Shown here: positions 1-7,205 of the stretch, one piece after another | Numbering within the stretch: position 1 is the stretch's first letter | How the letters are laid out: each line of letters opens with the position of its first letter | Source of the DNA: JAGOPO01 sp038065515 | GTDB taxonomy: Bacteria; Patescibacteriota; Minisyncoccia; 2-02-FULL-40-12; GWA2-44-9 | Direction: 5' to 3' | Length of the DNA stretch: 14,831 nt | Assembly (NCBI GenBank): GCA_038065515.1 | Contig: JBBTQV010000031.1 | Span: 1-14,831, forward strand | Program-made: the position numbers and the translations under genes | Notes under the pieces: generated by a model | Told to the model about the DNA's origin: nothing | The model's input: the letters and a program-made list of their open reading frames with translations, nothing else | The model's database searches: none

Positions 1-8
1 TATGCACA

Positions 9-49
9 TTCCCCCAGTCTAGGGGAACCCGCCATATGTGTGTACATAT
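9..49. repeat. Two short inverted repeats upstream of the ncRNA promoter
   Basis: TTCCCC at 9-14 pairs with GGGGAA at 22-27, and ATATGT at 34-39 pairs with ACATAT at 44-49. Neither is followed by a T-run, so they do not look like terminators. The second ends 12 bp before the -35 box at 62-67 and could be an upstream protein-binding site. Chance remains possible for repeats this short. Confidence 0.25.
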
Positions 50-61
50 TACCACAGGCTC

Positions 62-89
62 TTGACAAATTATACCAGTTTGCTATACT
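62..89 (+). promoter_or_regulatory. Strong sigma70-type promoter
   Basis: A perfect -35 TTGACA lies at 62-67 and a -10 TATACT at 84-89, with a 16-bp spacer. The -10 is preceded by TG plus one base, making an extended -10. Initiation is expected near 96-97. It is the best promoter match in the window. It points away from every recognised protein gene nearby and into the convergent 3' end of proS, which suggests an abundant stable RNA as its product. Confidence 0.8.
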
Positions 90-95
90 TAAAGT

Positions 96-275
96 AGTGC
101 TGGTGAGAGTGGCATCCGGAGAAGAGGCGGACCCCGCGTGATCCAGACTGTCGGGTATGGTTGCACAGCAAGCCCCTAGCGCTTGCGCCACAGTGCAGTG
201 CAGCCGTCGTCCCGGCTAATAATGCGATCTCTTCGCTCGTACGGCCCCCGCGATAACATCAACGGGGCTCTTTTA
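96..275 (+). ncRNA. Candidate structured ncRNA of about 180 nt, class unknown
   Basis: The segment is bounded by a near-consensus promoter and a GC hairpin with a U-run. It has no convincing ORF of its own and runs convergent to proS. Visible pairings are GAAGAG 121-126 with CTCTTC 229-234; CGGG 152-155 with CCCG 211-214; an 8-bp helix 159-166 with 198-205 (one G-U); and GCAAGC 168-173 with GCTTGC 181-186. A small GCGG/CCGC hairpin (127-130, 134-137) sits in the internal loop. Together they give a long rod with a large internal bubble. Length and shape resemble 6S RNA, but I see no conserved sequence that proves this. The core motifs of SRP RNA (GGAAGGAAGCAGC) and RNase P (GAGGAAAGTCC) are absent. 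The 5' and 3' ends are estimates. Confidence 0.55.
244..275 (+). terminator. Rho-independent terminator of the ncRNA
   Basis: GCCCC at 244-248 pairs with GGGGC at 264-268, with possible extra pairing inside the loop. TCTTTTA follows on the plus strand. The minus-strand copy lacks a downstream T-run, so it serves the plus-strand transcript rather than proS, which ends at 276. Confidence 0.6.
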
Positions 276-1517
276 TTACTCCTGCGTGAGCTCCAGGAGT
301 TCAGCCTCATCGACAAGCTGGGATTCTTTTTCGGAACGAGGCTTGAATTCAACCTGGCCATCGGGAGTTTTGCCTCCGATAGTGATGCGAACGGGGCAAC
401 CGATGAGGTCGGCATCTGCGAATTTTTCGCCGGCCGTTTTATCCGCCCGGTCGTCGTACAGCACTTCGACGCCTGATTGCACCAATTTTTCGTACAGCAC
501 ATCCGCTTGGGCGAGCTTTTCTCCCAAAGCAATCAGGTGGCATGTAAACGGTGCAATAGACCGGGGCCAGACCATGCCGTTCTCATCCGACAGTATTTCA
601 ACAACCGTACCCATCAGACGCCCCAAGCCGATGCCGTAGCTTCCCATAATGACAGGCTGCTTCTGCCCCCCCTCGTCCTGATAGGTCAGATCGAATGGAA
701 CGGAAAACTTTGTACCGAGTGAAAAAATGTTGCCTACTTCAATTGATTTCTTCTCGACAAGACTGTTCTTATCAAGCTTGAGCTCATCAATAACCTCATC
801 CGTGTACACTTCTTTGTTTATCGCTATGCCCAACTTCTCATCCAAATAAATAGTATCTTCCCCGGCCGAGGTTATCGCCTGGAACTCATGAGAGAACTTC
901 GAAAAACTACCGCCGGACGCAAATGTCATATAGGTCAGGTGACCGATGCCGACACGCCTGAAAATAGCCTGGTATGACGACTTCATCCGCTCATAAAATT
1001 CCGCATGCTCCGCATCGGTTCTGGAAAACGAGTATAGCGCTTTCCAATAGAATTCACGGCCCCGCAAAATGCCTGACTTGCTGCGGACTTCATTGCGGAA
1101 AATATGTTTGAAATCGTATGGGTATACCGGCAGGTCCTTGTATGAACTGATGTACTGCTTGAGGATATTGGAGTACGCCTCTTCGTTCGTGAACGACAGA
1201 CCGACCTCGCCCCCGGTTTTCAATTTTGACTTAAACCAATTATCGACGACCTCATCGCTCCAGCGACCGGATTGCTCCCAAACTTCCTTGCTCTGGAGCA
1301 CCGATGTTTGCATCTCCAGCCCGCCGGCTTTGTCCATCTCGTCGCGAATGATGCCTTCAATCTTCTTGAGTACACGAAGCCCCAAGGGCAGGAATGAATA
1401 CACTCCGGCCATCTCCTTGAAGATGAAACCGGCGCGCAAGAGAAGCTCGGCATTTTTTGCAGTCTCCCCAGTCGGCGTTTCTTTGCGGGTCTTGGTGAAG
1501 AGTTTAGTGAGTCGCAT
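276..1517 (-). CDS. proS: Prolyl-tRNA synthetase, short form without editing domain
   Basis: Charges tRNA-Pro with proline in the cytoplasm; class II aminoacyl-tRNA synthetase. Numbering from ATG 1517 (413 aa): the N-terminal MRLTKLFTKT matches the usual ProS start. Motif 2 lies around 141-165 (FRNEVRS..., RGREFYWKALYSF) and motif 3 at 292-301 (GSYGIGLGRL). An anticodon-binding domain covers about 322-413. Between motifs 2 and 3 there is only a short linker instead of the roughly 180-residue INS editing domain of E. coli-type ProS (about 570 aa). In motif 2 the usual MKD reads WKA, so the acidic residue is Ala160. An in-frame ATG at 1544 would add nine residues, but no Shine-Dalgarno precedes it; GAGGA lies 13 nt before 1517. 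It is the last gene of the holB-frr-rseP-proS run and ends just short of the convergent ncRNA terminator. Confidence 0.95.
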   Translation of the reverse strand: MRLTKLFTKTRKETPTGETAKNAELLLRAGFIFKEMAGVYSFLPLGLRVLKKIEGIIRDEMDKAGGLEMQTSVLQSKEVWEQSGRWSDEVVDNWFKSKLKTGGEVGLSFTNEEAYSNILKQYISSYKDLPVYPYDFKHIFRNEVRSKSGILRGREFYWKALYSFSRTDAEHAEFYERMKSSYQAIFRRVGIGHLTYMTFASGGSFSKFSHEFQAITSAGEDTIYLDEKLGIAINKEVYTDEVIDELKLDKNSLVEKKSIEVGNIFSLGTKFSVPFDLTYQDEGGQKQPVIMGSYGIGLGRLMGTVVEILSDENGMVWPRSIAPFTCHLIALGEKLAQADVLYEKLVQSGVEVLYDDRADKTAGEKFADADLIGCPVRITIGGKTPDGQVEFKPRSEKESQLVDEAELLELTQE

Positions 1518-1592
1518 ATATTTATTGAAGTCCTCCGCGCCCATGCGCTCTGGATGAATGGTGGGCCATATCTACAGAAGTTGAGCCACCAT

Positions 1593-2678
1593 TCAAAAGA
1601 ACTTTACTATATCTTTAACCGTTACGGCAACCATAAGTGCGAGGAGTATCATAAACCCGAACGAATTGATGGCGCGTTCGGCCGTCTCGCTCATCGGCTT
1701 CCCGCGGAGTTTTTCCGCGATCACCATCACTGCGCGTCCGCCGTCCAGGGCCGGAAACGGCAGAATATTGAGTACTGCGAGGTTCACCGATATCATCGCA
1801 ACAAACTGTATGAGATAGGTGAACCCGATGCGGGCTGCTTGGCCTGTCATCGTGGCAATGCCGATGGGTCCTGATATATCCGCATCCAGACGGCCGTTGA
1901 CGAACAATGATGTCAGCAATCCCCAGTAGCCGACGAGTGTTCCTACAAATAAAAACCACGCGTCAACCGCGCCACGCCAGATGCTCTCGTACCACGGATA
2001 ACGGATGACACCGGTCAGCGCCAATGAAATACCGATTGGACCCTGTCCCGGGCCGATTACCTGCCGAAGTGCAAGCGGAATGTCAGTTTCTGAATCCCCT
2101 CTTCGCACTACGATTACAACCGGGGCACCTGCGTGAGCAAACGCGTATTTTTGAACGGCCTCCGAACTGTCGGTCGCCTCTACGGCGCCTCCCGCCGCAC
2201 GAAAACCGAGAATCTGGTCCAGCGGCTGTAAACCACCCGCCTCCGCCGGACTGTCGGCAGAGACCTGCAAAATCTGCACGCGACGATCAGCCGCCCGGGC
2301 AATCATCTGCTCATCGAACAAGCCCACGCGCAATCCCATGAAGTTGCTGGCCATCAACAGCACCACCGCGAGCAGGAAATTCATGAAAACGCCCGCCACT
2401 ACTACACCCAGCTGCGGCCAGAAACCTGCGTGACTGAAACTCCCCTTCGCATGGCGATGCTCTCCCTCTTCACCGAAAATGCGTACAAATCCGCCGAAGG
2501 GAATGAGGTTGATGCTATATTGTGTGCCACGATAACGGAAACTCCACAGACGCGGCGGAAAACCGAATCCGAATTCTTCCACACGCATACCGGTGCGCTT
2601 GGCAACCACAAAATGTCCCAGCTCATGGACAAAGATGAGAACCGATATGACTAGCAAGAATATGATGAGGGTAAACAA
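1593..2678 (-). CDS. rseP: Site-2 protease, RseP family intramembrane zinc metalloprotease
   Basis: Cleaves transmembrane substrates such as anti-sigma factors within the membrane. The 361-aa protein begins with a transmembrane helix carrying HELGH at 18-22, the zinc ligands and catalytic Glu. The third ligand is Asp312 in NILPFPALDGG (304-314). A single PDZ domain occupies about 120-210, followed by GPIGI at 270-274 and a last helix near 340-356. One PDZ matches the Gram-positive/CPR form; E. coli RseP has two. The start is TTG at 2678: the frr stop TAG is in frame 15 nt upstream and no ATG or GTG lies between, so this is the only usual start that keeps the first helix intact. AGGA sits about 10 nt before it. 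Translation is probably coupled to frr. The rseP-proS neighbourhood is conserved widely in bacteria. Confidence 0.93.
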   Translation of the reverse strand: MFTLIIFLLVISVLIFVHELGHFVVAKRTGMRVEEFGFGFPPRLWSFRYRGTQYSINLIPFGGFVRIFGEEGEHRHAKGSFSHAGFWPQLGVVVAGVFMNFLLAVVLLMASNFMGLRVGLFDEQMIARAADRRVQILQVSADSPAEAGGLQPLDQILGFRAAGGAVEATDSSEAVQKYAFAHAGAPVVIVVRRGDSETDIPLALRQVIGPGQGPIGISLALTGVIRYPWYESIWRGAVDAWFLFVGTLVGYWGLLTSLFVNGRLDADISGPIGIATMTGQAARIGFTYLIQFVAMISVNLAVLNILPFPALDGGRAVMVIAEKLRGKPMSETAERAINSFGFMILLALMVAVTVKDIVKFF

Positions 2679-2690
2679 TTGAAATGAGTC

Positions 2691-3248
2691 CTAAACGCTC
2701 ATCAGTTCCGCTTCTTTTTTCTTCGCGATGTCTTCAAGTTTGCCGTTGTATTCGTCAACCAGTTTTTGCAGACGGTCCTTTGCGCGATGCAGATCGTCTT
2801 CGCGGGCGGTCTTTTCTTTAACGGCGGTCTGTACTTTTTTGAGCAGTTCTTCCCGAATGTGACGCACACGGATGCGCGCTTCTTCTGTCTTTGTTCCCAC
2901 TAATTTGATGTATTCCTGACGACGCTCCTTCGTCAGCGACGGGACAGTCAGGCGCACCGCAACGCCGTCGACGACCGGTGATAATTGCAGGGACGATTCA
3001 CGGATACCCTTTTCGATGGCCGAAAGCGCTCCCTTGTCCCACGGCTGGATGACGATGCTGCGCGCATCGGGCGTACTGACCGCCGCAACCTCTTTGATGC
3101 GTAGCGGCGTTCCCAGGTAATCGACGACAATGTCCGTGACCATATCCGGGTTTGCTCGGCCGGTGCGAATAGCGGCCGCCTCACCCTTGAGCCACGCGAC
3201 AACTTCCTCCAAATCACCGCGCCGTTGTTTGATGAGTTCCTCTATCAT
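2691..3248 (-). CDS. frr: Ribosome recycling factor
   Basis: Splits post-termination ribosomes together with EF-G. From ATG 3248 the protein is 185 aa, the classic RRF length. Family hallmarks are the N-terminal helix, the AAIRTGRANPDMV segment and the hinge LGTPLRIKEVAAVSTPDARSIVIQPWD. The conserved LTVPSLTKERRQEYIKLVG precedes the long C-terminal coiled-coil helix that ends the three-helix bundle. A TTG at 3269 would add seven residues immediately after the holB stop, but the ATG fits the family start better. Only 21 nt separate it from holB and 12 nt from rseP, so the three genes probably form one transcript. Confidence 0.96.
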   Translation of the reverse strand: MIEELIKQRRGDLEEVVAWLKGEAAAIRTGRANPDMVTDIVVDYLGTPLRIKEVAAVSTPDARSIVIQPWDKGALSAIEKGIRESSLQLSPVVDGVAVRLTVPSLTKERRQEYIKLVGTKTEEARIRVRHIREELLKKVQTAVKEKTAREDDLHRAKDRLQKLVDEYNGKLEDIAKKKEAELMSV

Positions 3249-3269
3249 AGTGTCCGCAACATACCACAA

Positions 3270-4148
3270 TTATGCGCTCGCGAGAAGTTCCAGTAGGAAC
3301 TTCTCCACCGCTAAACGGCGGTTGTATTTAGTTTCGCTCACCGCGTTGTACAGGTCCAGAAGACCGTTCGCAACCGCTGCCAGTCGCGGACGGGCGACAA
3401 GCTGTGCATGAGCCCATGCAAGCCACCATGAGACGATTTGCAGGGCGTCATCATCGTCAGCAATCTTTTTGGCAAAAACGATGCGTTCGGCGGTGCCCGA
3501 TATCAGCATTTTTTCTAAGCCTGCAATCGCTTTCGCCACGGTGGGAAGTTTCTTCTCCTTCACCAGCCGTAATGCCGCGCCCGGCCGCCCAGCCGCAACT
3601 GCAGCAACCAGCTGCCTGTCATCGGCATCCATTTTCAAAGACGCAAGTACTGTTTTCATTTCCACATCTTCCAGTGTTCGGAACGCAACATCCTGACAGC
3701 GCGATGTGATCGTCTCCAACAACTGCCCCGAACGGGAAGATACCAACAGAAAATTCAAATACACCGGCGGCTCCTCCAGTACTTTGAGTACGGTGTTGGC
3801 GGCGGCATCGCTCATCCGTTCGGCATCATCGATAAGCACGACCTTGCGTACGCCGTACAGCGGCCGCTGATATGCCCATTTTTTCATCTCACGCACCGCT
3901 TCAACGGGAATTTCGGTCGGCTTGCCCGTTTCCTTACTGACACCCGGCTGTAGCAGTATACAATCTGGATTGTTTTGTAAGGCAACACCGCTATCAGCCA
4001 ACAGTGCCGTTGCCAGCTCGCCGGCAAACATCCGCTTACCGACCCCCTGCGGCCCGTGGAGTAGATATGCGTGCGCAAGCGAGCCGCCGGACATCATCCG
4101 TTGGAAGTATTTCTTCTGTTCTGTATGCCCCACCACATTCCAATCCAT
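3270..4148 (-). CDS. holB: DNA polymerase III clamp loader, delta' subunit
   Basis: AAA+ subunit of the clamp loader that places the beta sliding clamp on DNA. The 292-aa protein has a Walker A GPQGVGKR at 32-39, a Walker B-like VVLIDDAE at 103-110 and the SRC (arginine-finger) motif at 149-151 (ITSRCQ). LKVLEEPP at 121-128 is the typical DnaX/HolB sensor region. The C-terminal third is variable and helical, as in delta'. The four-cysteine zinc module of E. coli delta' is not visible; only Cys63 lies in that region. The intact-looking P-loop means it could also be called a DnaX-like ATPase, but the length and the frr linkage favour HolB. ATG 4148 has no clear Shine-Dalgarno. A TATGAT element 11 nt upstream could be a -10. 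The transposase unit begins only about 60 bp upstream. Confidence 0.9.
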   Translation of the reverse strand: MDWNVVGHTEQKKYFQRMMSGGSLAHAYLLHGPQGVGKRMFAGELATALLADSGVALQNNPDCILLQPGVSKETGKPTEIPVEAVREMKKWAYQRPLYGVRKVVLIDDAERMSDAAANTVLKVLEEPPVYLNFLLVSSRSGQLLETITSRCQDVAFRTLEDVEMKTVLASLKMDADDRQLVAAVAAGRPGAALRLVKEKKLPTVAKAIAGLEKMLISGTAERIVFAKKIADDDDALQIVSWWLAWAHAQLVARPRLAAVANGLLDLYNAVSETKYNRRLAVEKFLLELLASA

Positions 4149-4190
4149 ATTCGAAATCTATCATATCATGAGCATTTAGCTACCCGGCAT

Positions 4191-4205
4191 CCCCCCCCTT
4201 TTTTT
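4191..4205. repeat. Homopolymer junction, C8 then T7
   Basis: Eight C residues at 4191-4198 are followed by seven T residues at 4199-4205, directly against the left palindrome of the transposase unit. It lies in the divergent intergenic region between holB and the transposase. Such tracts are prone to length variation by slippage. The exact count could also reflect sequencing or assembly error. Confidence 0.6.
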
Positions 4206-4233
4206 AACCTGTTAAGGGGCCCCCTTTACAGTT
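4206..4233 (+). repeat. REP-like palindrome, left of the transposase
   Basis: CTGTTAAGGGG (4209-4219) pairs with CCCCTTTACAG (4221-4231) around a single central C, with one internal T-T mismatch. A mismatch inside the stem is typical of REP hairpins recognised by RAYT proteins. It lies 28 nt upstream of the chosen transposase start. Confidence 0.75.
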
Positions 4234-4261
4234 GTGTCCGCGAAGTTATATCCTACAAGCC

Positions 4262-4888
4262 ATGCTCACTCGAGATTATAAATCATCAGCTCCCGGCGAA
4301 TATTATCACGCCTATAACCGCGGCAATGCAAAAGAGCCTGTATTTCTAGATGACGACGACTATAGATTCTTTCTTTTACGCTTGGATCAAAATCTGTCAT
4401 CAGATATAGCTGTGAACCGGCATTTCCGTCCTTTACCACCGAACTCGTTTTCTCTTATCTCGTATTGCCTCATGCCAAATCATTTTCATCTCCTGCTTCG
4501 ACAAGATAGAGATATACCGACCAGTAAGCTCATCGGAAAAATCTGTACCAGTTACTCAATGTATTTTAATAAGAAATATGGTCGGGTCGGACATGTATTT
4601 CAGGATCAATTCAAACAGAGCCATGCTAGCACTAACCGTTCGGTAGTATGGCTTTCAGCATACATCCATAATAATCCAGTCAAAGCGTCACTGGTAAAAT
4701 ATGCTGCCGACTGGTCATGGAGTAGCTATCGAAACTATACGGACAACACTTTCGGGGCGCCACCGTGTAAAACAGAAATTATTATGGAACAGTTCAAGAA
4801 CTCGGCAGAATACGCAACATTCAGCGCCGAAGCTCTTGAGATAAGCCGCCACTCATTCTCCGAAGCACTACTCCTTGATAACAGCTAA
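4262..4888 (+). CDS. REP-associated tyrosine transposase (Y1_Tnp, HUH family)
   Basis: Single-strand DNA nickase/transposase of the IS200/RAYT class. From ATG 4262 it is 208 aa. The N-terminal block PGEYYHAYNRGN (11-22) is typical, the HUH metal site is PNHFHLLLR with HFH at 74-76, and the catalytic tyrosine is probably Tyr98 or Tyr101 in TSYSMYFNKKYG. The family-typical IHNNPVKASLVKYAADWSWSSYRNY segment follows. The domain is intact, with no frameshift. A TTG at 4232 would extend it by ten residues into the palindrome; the ATG fits the family start better. No good Shine-Dalgarno is seen. It runs opposite to all flanking genes, and its stop overlaps the right palindrome. No passenger gene is present, as expected for RAYTs rather than IS605. 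Confidence 0.9.
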   Translation: MLTRDYKSSAPGEYYHAYNRGNAKEPVFLDDDDYRFFLLRLDQNLSSDIAVNRHFRPLPPNSFSLISYCLMPNHFHLLLRQDRDIPTSKLIGKICTSYSMYFNKKYGRVGHVFQDQFKQSHASTNRSVVWLSAYIHNNPVKASLVKYAADWSWSSYRNYTDNTFGAPPCKTEIIMEQFKNSAEYATFSAEALEISRHSFSEALLLDNS

Positions 4889-4914
4889 CCTGTTAAGGGG
4901 GCCCCTTTACAGGT
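4887..4914 (+). repeat. REP-like palindrome, right of the transposase
   Basis: Nearly the same sequence as the left palindrome: CTGTTAAGGGG (4890-4900) and CCCCTTTACAG (4902-4912), here with a central G instead of C and one extra C-G pair outside. It begins at the transposase stop codon (TAA 4886-4888). Both copies are in direct orientation, although each is itself a palindrome. Confidence 0.75.
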
Positions 4915-4936
4915 GCGCAGCAGGTGCTTAGCCCTA

Positions 4937-4953
4937 TGAAAGGGGCCCTTTCA
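4937..4953. repeat. Third, diverged palindrome before the beta-CASP stop
   Basis: TGAAAGGG (4937-4944) and CCCTTTCA (4946-4953) form a perfect palindrome around a central G. The AAGGGG-CCCTT core matches the two REP copies but the outer arms differ. It lies 5 nt beyond the stop of the minus-strand beta-CASP gene. Without a T-run it is a poor intrinsic terminator, though it may stabilise that mRNA 3' end. Confidence 0.5.
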
Positions 4954-4958
4954 CAAGG

Positions 4959-6353
4959 TTACAATTCAAACGATTCGCCAAGCTGCGGGACGATTGCGTC
5001 TACACCAAGCTCTGTTCTGGCTCGTCCTGCCAGAGCATTTGCGGCGTCTTCTTCGCCCTGCACGACAAAGCACTTCTTGAGGGTGCCCTTGCCCGCCGAA
5101 GCTTCAGCGGAGGAGAGTTGATTCGCCTGACGGATGTATTCCAAGAGTCCATTCTGATCGGCATGCGCGGAGTACGCGCCAATGGTGCGGATATGTGCGT
5201 GCACCGGCACATGCTGGCCAAATATCGAGACTTCATGCGCACCGTCTTTGATACGCCGGCCAAGCGAACCCTGCACCTGATATCCGACAAACAGAATCGT
5301 ATTCCGGCTGTCGGGAAGGTACCGCATTTCATGGTGCAGTATCCGTCCGCCCTGACTCATCCCCGCTCCGGCGATAATAATCTTCGGTGCGGGCACATCA
5401 TTGATGTGCTTCGATTCGATGACTGATGGCGTGAATGTAAGCCACGGGAATTGGAAAATGCCTTTATTGTCTTTGAGGAGCTGGCGGGCGCCCTCATTGA
5501 AATAATGTGAAAACTTGCTGTACTCTTTGGTGATGTTGATCGCGAGCGGACTGTCGACAAACACGGGCATTTTCGGCAGTTGCCCCGTTTCAAAAAGTGA
5601 ATCGAGCTCCAGGAGAAGTTCTTGCGTACGCTCAATCGCGAACGATGGCATCATCAGAACGCCATTGCGGCGAAATGTTTCGTCAATTGCATCCAATAAC
5701 ATCTGACGCCGTTCAGACCGCGCCTCGTGGATGCGGTTGCCGTAGGCCGATTCCACCAGTGTGTAGTCGACGCCGCGCACGAAATCAATGTCGTGCAAAA
5801 GAACCGACGGCGGATTTCCGATATCCCCCGGAAACGCGATGCGTTTGGTGACGCCGTCTTCCTCGACAAAGAATTCCCAGATGGTCGAGCCAAGCACATG
5901 CCCGGAGTCATGACCGATAACGGTAACCAGATGGTTTAGTTTTAACCGCTGGCGATATGGCACAGGGCGGAACAGCGAGATGGCCCCCTCCATGTCGTGC
6001 TTGTCGTACAGTGGCGGAACAGTGTGATCCCGCGCTTCAGTGACTACCTTATCCAGAGTATCGGGCAGAGCTGCCGCAACAATGCCGGCTGTCGGCTCGC
6101 TGGCATAGATGATGCCGCGGAATCCGTCGTGGTACAGCTTGGGTACGCGACCCATGTGGTCTACATGGCTGTGCGTAATGAACAGATAATCTACGGACGG
6201 CACATCATACCCGAACGGCTTGTAGTTCATCTCGTCGTTATACCGCGACCCTTGAATCATGCCGCAGTCCACCAGAATACGAAGACCGCCCGCTTCCAGC
6301 AGATAATTTGAGCCCGTCACATGCGTCGCTCCGCCAAAAAAGGTGAGCTTCAT
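4959..6353 (-). CDS. Beta-CASP metallo-beta-lactamase-fold RNase (CPSF73/RNase J-like)
   Basis: Predicted zinc-dependent RNA endo/exonuclease, 464 aa. Metal motifs are HSHVDH at 61-66, His152 in GHVLGS, Asp177 in FPGD, and the terminal His397 in YSAHADQ. Beta-CASP features are ESAYGN at 201-206, MPSFAIERTQELL at 235-247 and AGAGMSQGGRILHH at 328-341. There is no KH domain, so it resembles YsgA/CPSF-type bacterial members rather than the longer archaeal CPSF proteins. The start is firm: GGAGG sits a few bases before ATG 6353. It follows the presenilin-like gene by 18 nt and probably shares its transcript. Residues 412-424 (QLSSAEASAGKGT) are a loop encoded partly by a palindrome and look like a repeat insertion. 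Not a beta-lactamase. Confidence 0.92.
   Translation of the reverse strand: MKLTFFGGATHVTGSNYLLEAGGLRILVDCGMIQGSRYNDEMNYKPFGYDVPSVDYLFITHSHVDHMGRVPKLYHDGFRGIIYASEPTAGIVAAALPDTLDKVVTEARDHTVPPLYDKHDMEGAISLFRPVPYRQRLKLNHLVTVIGHDSGHVLGSTIWEFFVEEDGVTKRIAFPGDIGNPPSVLLHDIDFVRGVDYTLVESAYGNRIHEARSERRQMLLDAIDETFRRNGVLMMPSFAIERTQELLLELDSLFETGQLPKMPVFVDSPLAINITKEYSKFSHYFNEGARQLLKDNKGIFQFPWLTFTPSVIESKHINDVPAPKIIIAGAGMSQGGRILHHEMRYLPDSRNTILFVGYQVQGSLGRRIKDGAHEVSIFGQHVPVHAHIRTIGAYSAHADQNGLLEYIRQANQLSSAEASAGKGTLKKCFVVQGEEDAANALAGRARTELGVDAIVPQLGESFEL
5093..5113. repeat. Palindromic repeat inside the beta-CASP reading frame
   Basis: CCGC (5093-5096), GAAGCTTC (5098-5105) and GCGG (5107-5110) form an 18-bp palindrome with one mismatched pair (5097/5106), followed by AGG. 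It encodes the SSAEAS part of a low-complexity stretch between the last conserved motif and the C-terminal strand. This resembles in-frame palindromic elements such as those in Rickettsia. Only one copy is in the window, so dispersal is unproven. Confidence 0.5.
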
Positions 6354-6371
6354 ATCCCCTCCATTATATAC

Positions 6372-7205
6372 CTAAACGCCCAGTAGGATTGCCAACAGGT
6401 ACCCAAGAATCGCAGAAACGGCAATAGGAGGCAGAGCCGCCATGGGTGCGGGTCGTTCTTGATGTACGAAGAGCCAATGCATCACAGAGATGCCGATGAG
6501 GGATGCGCCCGCGACCATCACGGCGGCGCCGATGGACTGACTGACTGCCGATGTCGCCAACACCAGCGGCAGACCGATATCCCCGGAACCAAGCATCATC
6601 ACCGAGCGCGTATGAATAGCGTCGTCGCGACGCATGAAAAAATCCGAGAGCCGCGCAGGCACCAGAAAACCGAACACTGCGCCGCTCTGCAACATGCGGC
6701 CCGCAAGCACGACCATGTGACGGGTCCGGTAGACCGACAGAATGTCGTACACCGAGAGAGACGCGAGCAACACGCATGCCACCAACGGCGTCATCGAGAG
6801 ACCCAGTACCGCGGCGAGACCGCCAATTCCCAACACGATGGCGGCATCATGAACTGCCACGCGCGGCAACGCCCACAGCAACAATGCCACCGCAACCGCG
6901 ACGATGATGTCGTACGGCCACGGCATCCATGCGGATAGAATGAATTGTGCGCCGGCAATGAGCGCTACGATTAAAAAGAATGATAAGAACAGCCGCGCCA
7001 CGCCCGCGAACCGCACCATGATCGTCGTAAATACAACAAAGACAACGAGGAAGATGACGCCAGTCTGCAGGGTCAACTCCAAAGGACCGACCCCTCCAGA
7101 AATCGCCGGCCGGATAACATGTTGCCACGCGGCGGTCAGCGATACCGCCATCGTGATGGCGTACATCGTGATACTGCCGGTAAAGATGCGCAGCTTGTCG
7201 GTCAT
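6372..7205 (-). CDS. Presenilin/SPP-like intramembrane aspartyl protease (A22-type)
   Basis: Very hydrophobic 277-aa protein with about nine predicted membrane segments. The two catalytic aspartates sit in family motifs: Tyr153-Asp154 (LSVYDILSVY) and GSGD at 206-209 (MLGSGDIGLP). A PAL-like motif near 256-259 reads AALP, so the first Pro of PALP is Ala. The order YD, GxGD, PAL with the expected spacing is diagnostic for presenilin homologues (PSH/SPP_2), best known from archaea and eukaryotes. Such enzymes cut transmembrane helices of membrane proteins. Its ATG overlaps the stop of the cupredoxin-like gene as ATGA (7202-7205), so the two are translationally coupled. The neighbouring single-pass protein could be a partner or substrate, which is inference. 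Confidence 0.85.
   Translation of the reverse strand: MTDKLRIFTGSITMYAITMAVSLTAAWQHVIRPAISGGVGPLELTLQTGVIFLVVFVVFTTIMVRFAGVARLFLSFFLIVALIAGAQFILSAWMPWPYDIIVAVAVALLLWALPRVAVHDAAIVLGIGGLAAVLGLSMTPLVACVLLASLSVYDILSVYRTRHMVVLAGRMLQSGAVFGFLVPARLSDFFMRRDDAIHTRSVMMLGSGDIGLPLVLATSAVSQSIGAAVMVAGASLIGISVMHWLFVHQERPAPMAALPPIAVSAILGYLLAILLGV

Larger units (their letters stand above)
4206..4914 (+). mobile_element. REP-RAYT unit (Y1 transposase between two palindromes)
   Basis: A plus-strand HUH transposase is enclosed by two palindromes that share CTGTTAAGGGG and CCCCTTTACAG arms in the same orientation. It sits in an otherwise all-minus-strand gene run between holB and the beta-CASP gene. Domesticated REP-associated tyrosine transposases (RAYTs) bind and cleave such hairpins. 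The layout is therefore seen directly, while mobilisation is inferred. The outer boundaries are taken as the palindrome edges; no target-site duplication was identified. Confidence 0.65.

Noticed and set aside
4206..4233. Intrinsic terminators formed by the transposase palindromes
   Set aside because: Neither copy is followed by a T-run on the strand where it would be needed, and both share sequence as a repeat family.
4959..6353. Antibiotic beta-lactamase
   Set aside because: The metallo-beta-lactamase fold is present, but the beta-CASP motifs (ESAYG, AGMSQGG, SAHAD) identify an RNA-processing nuclease.
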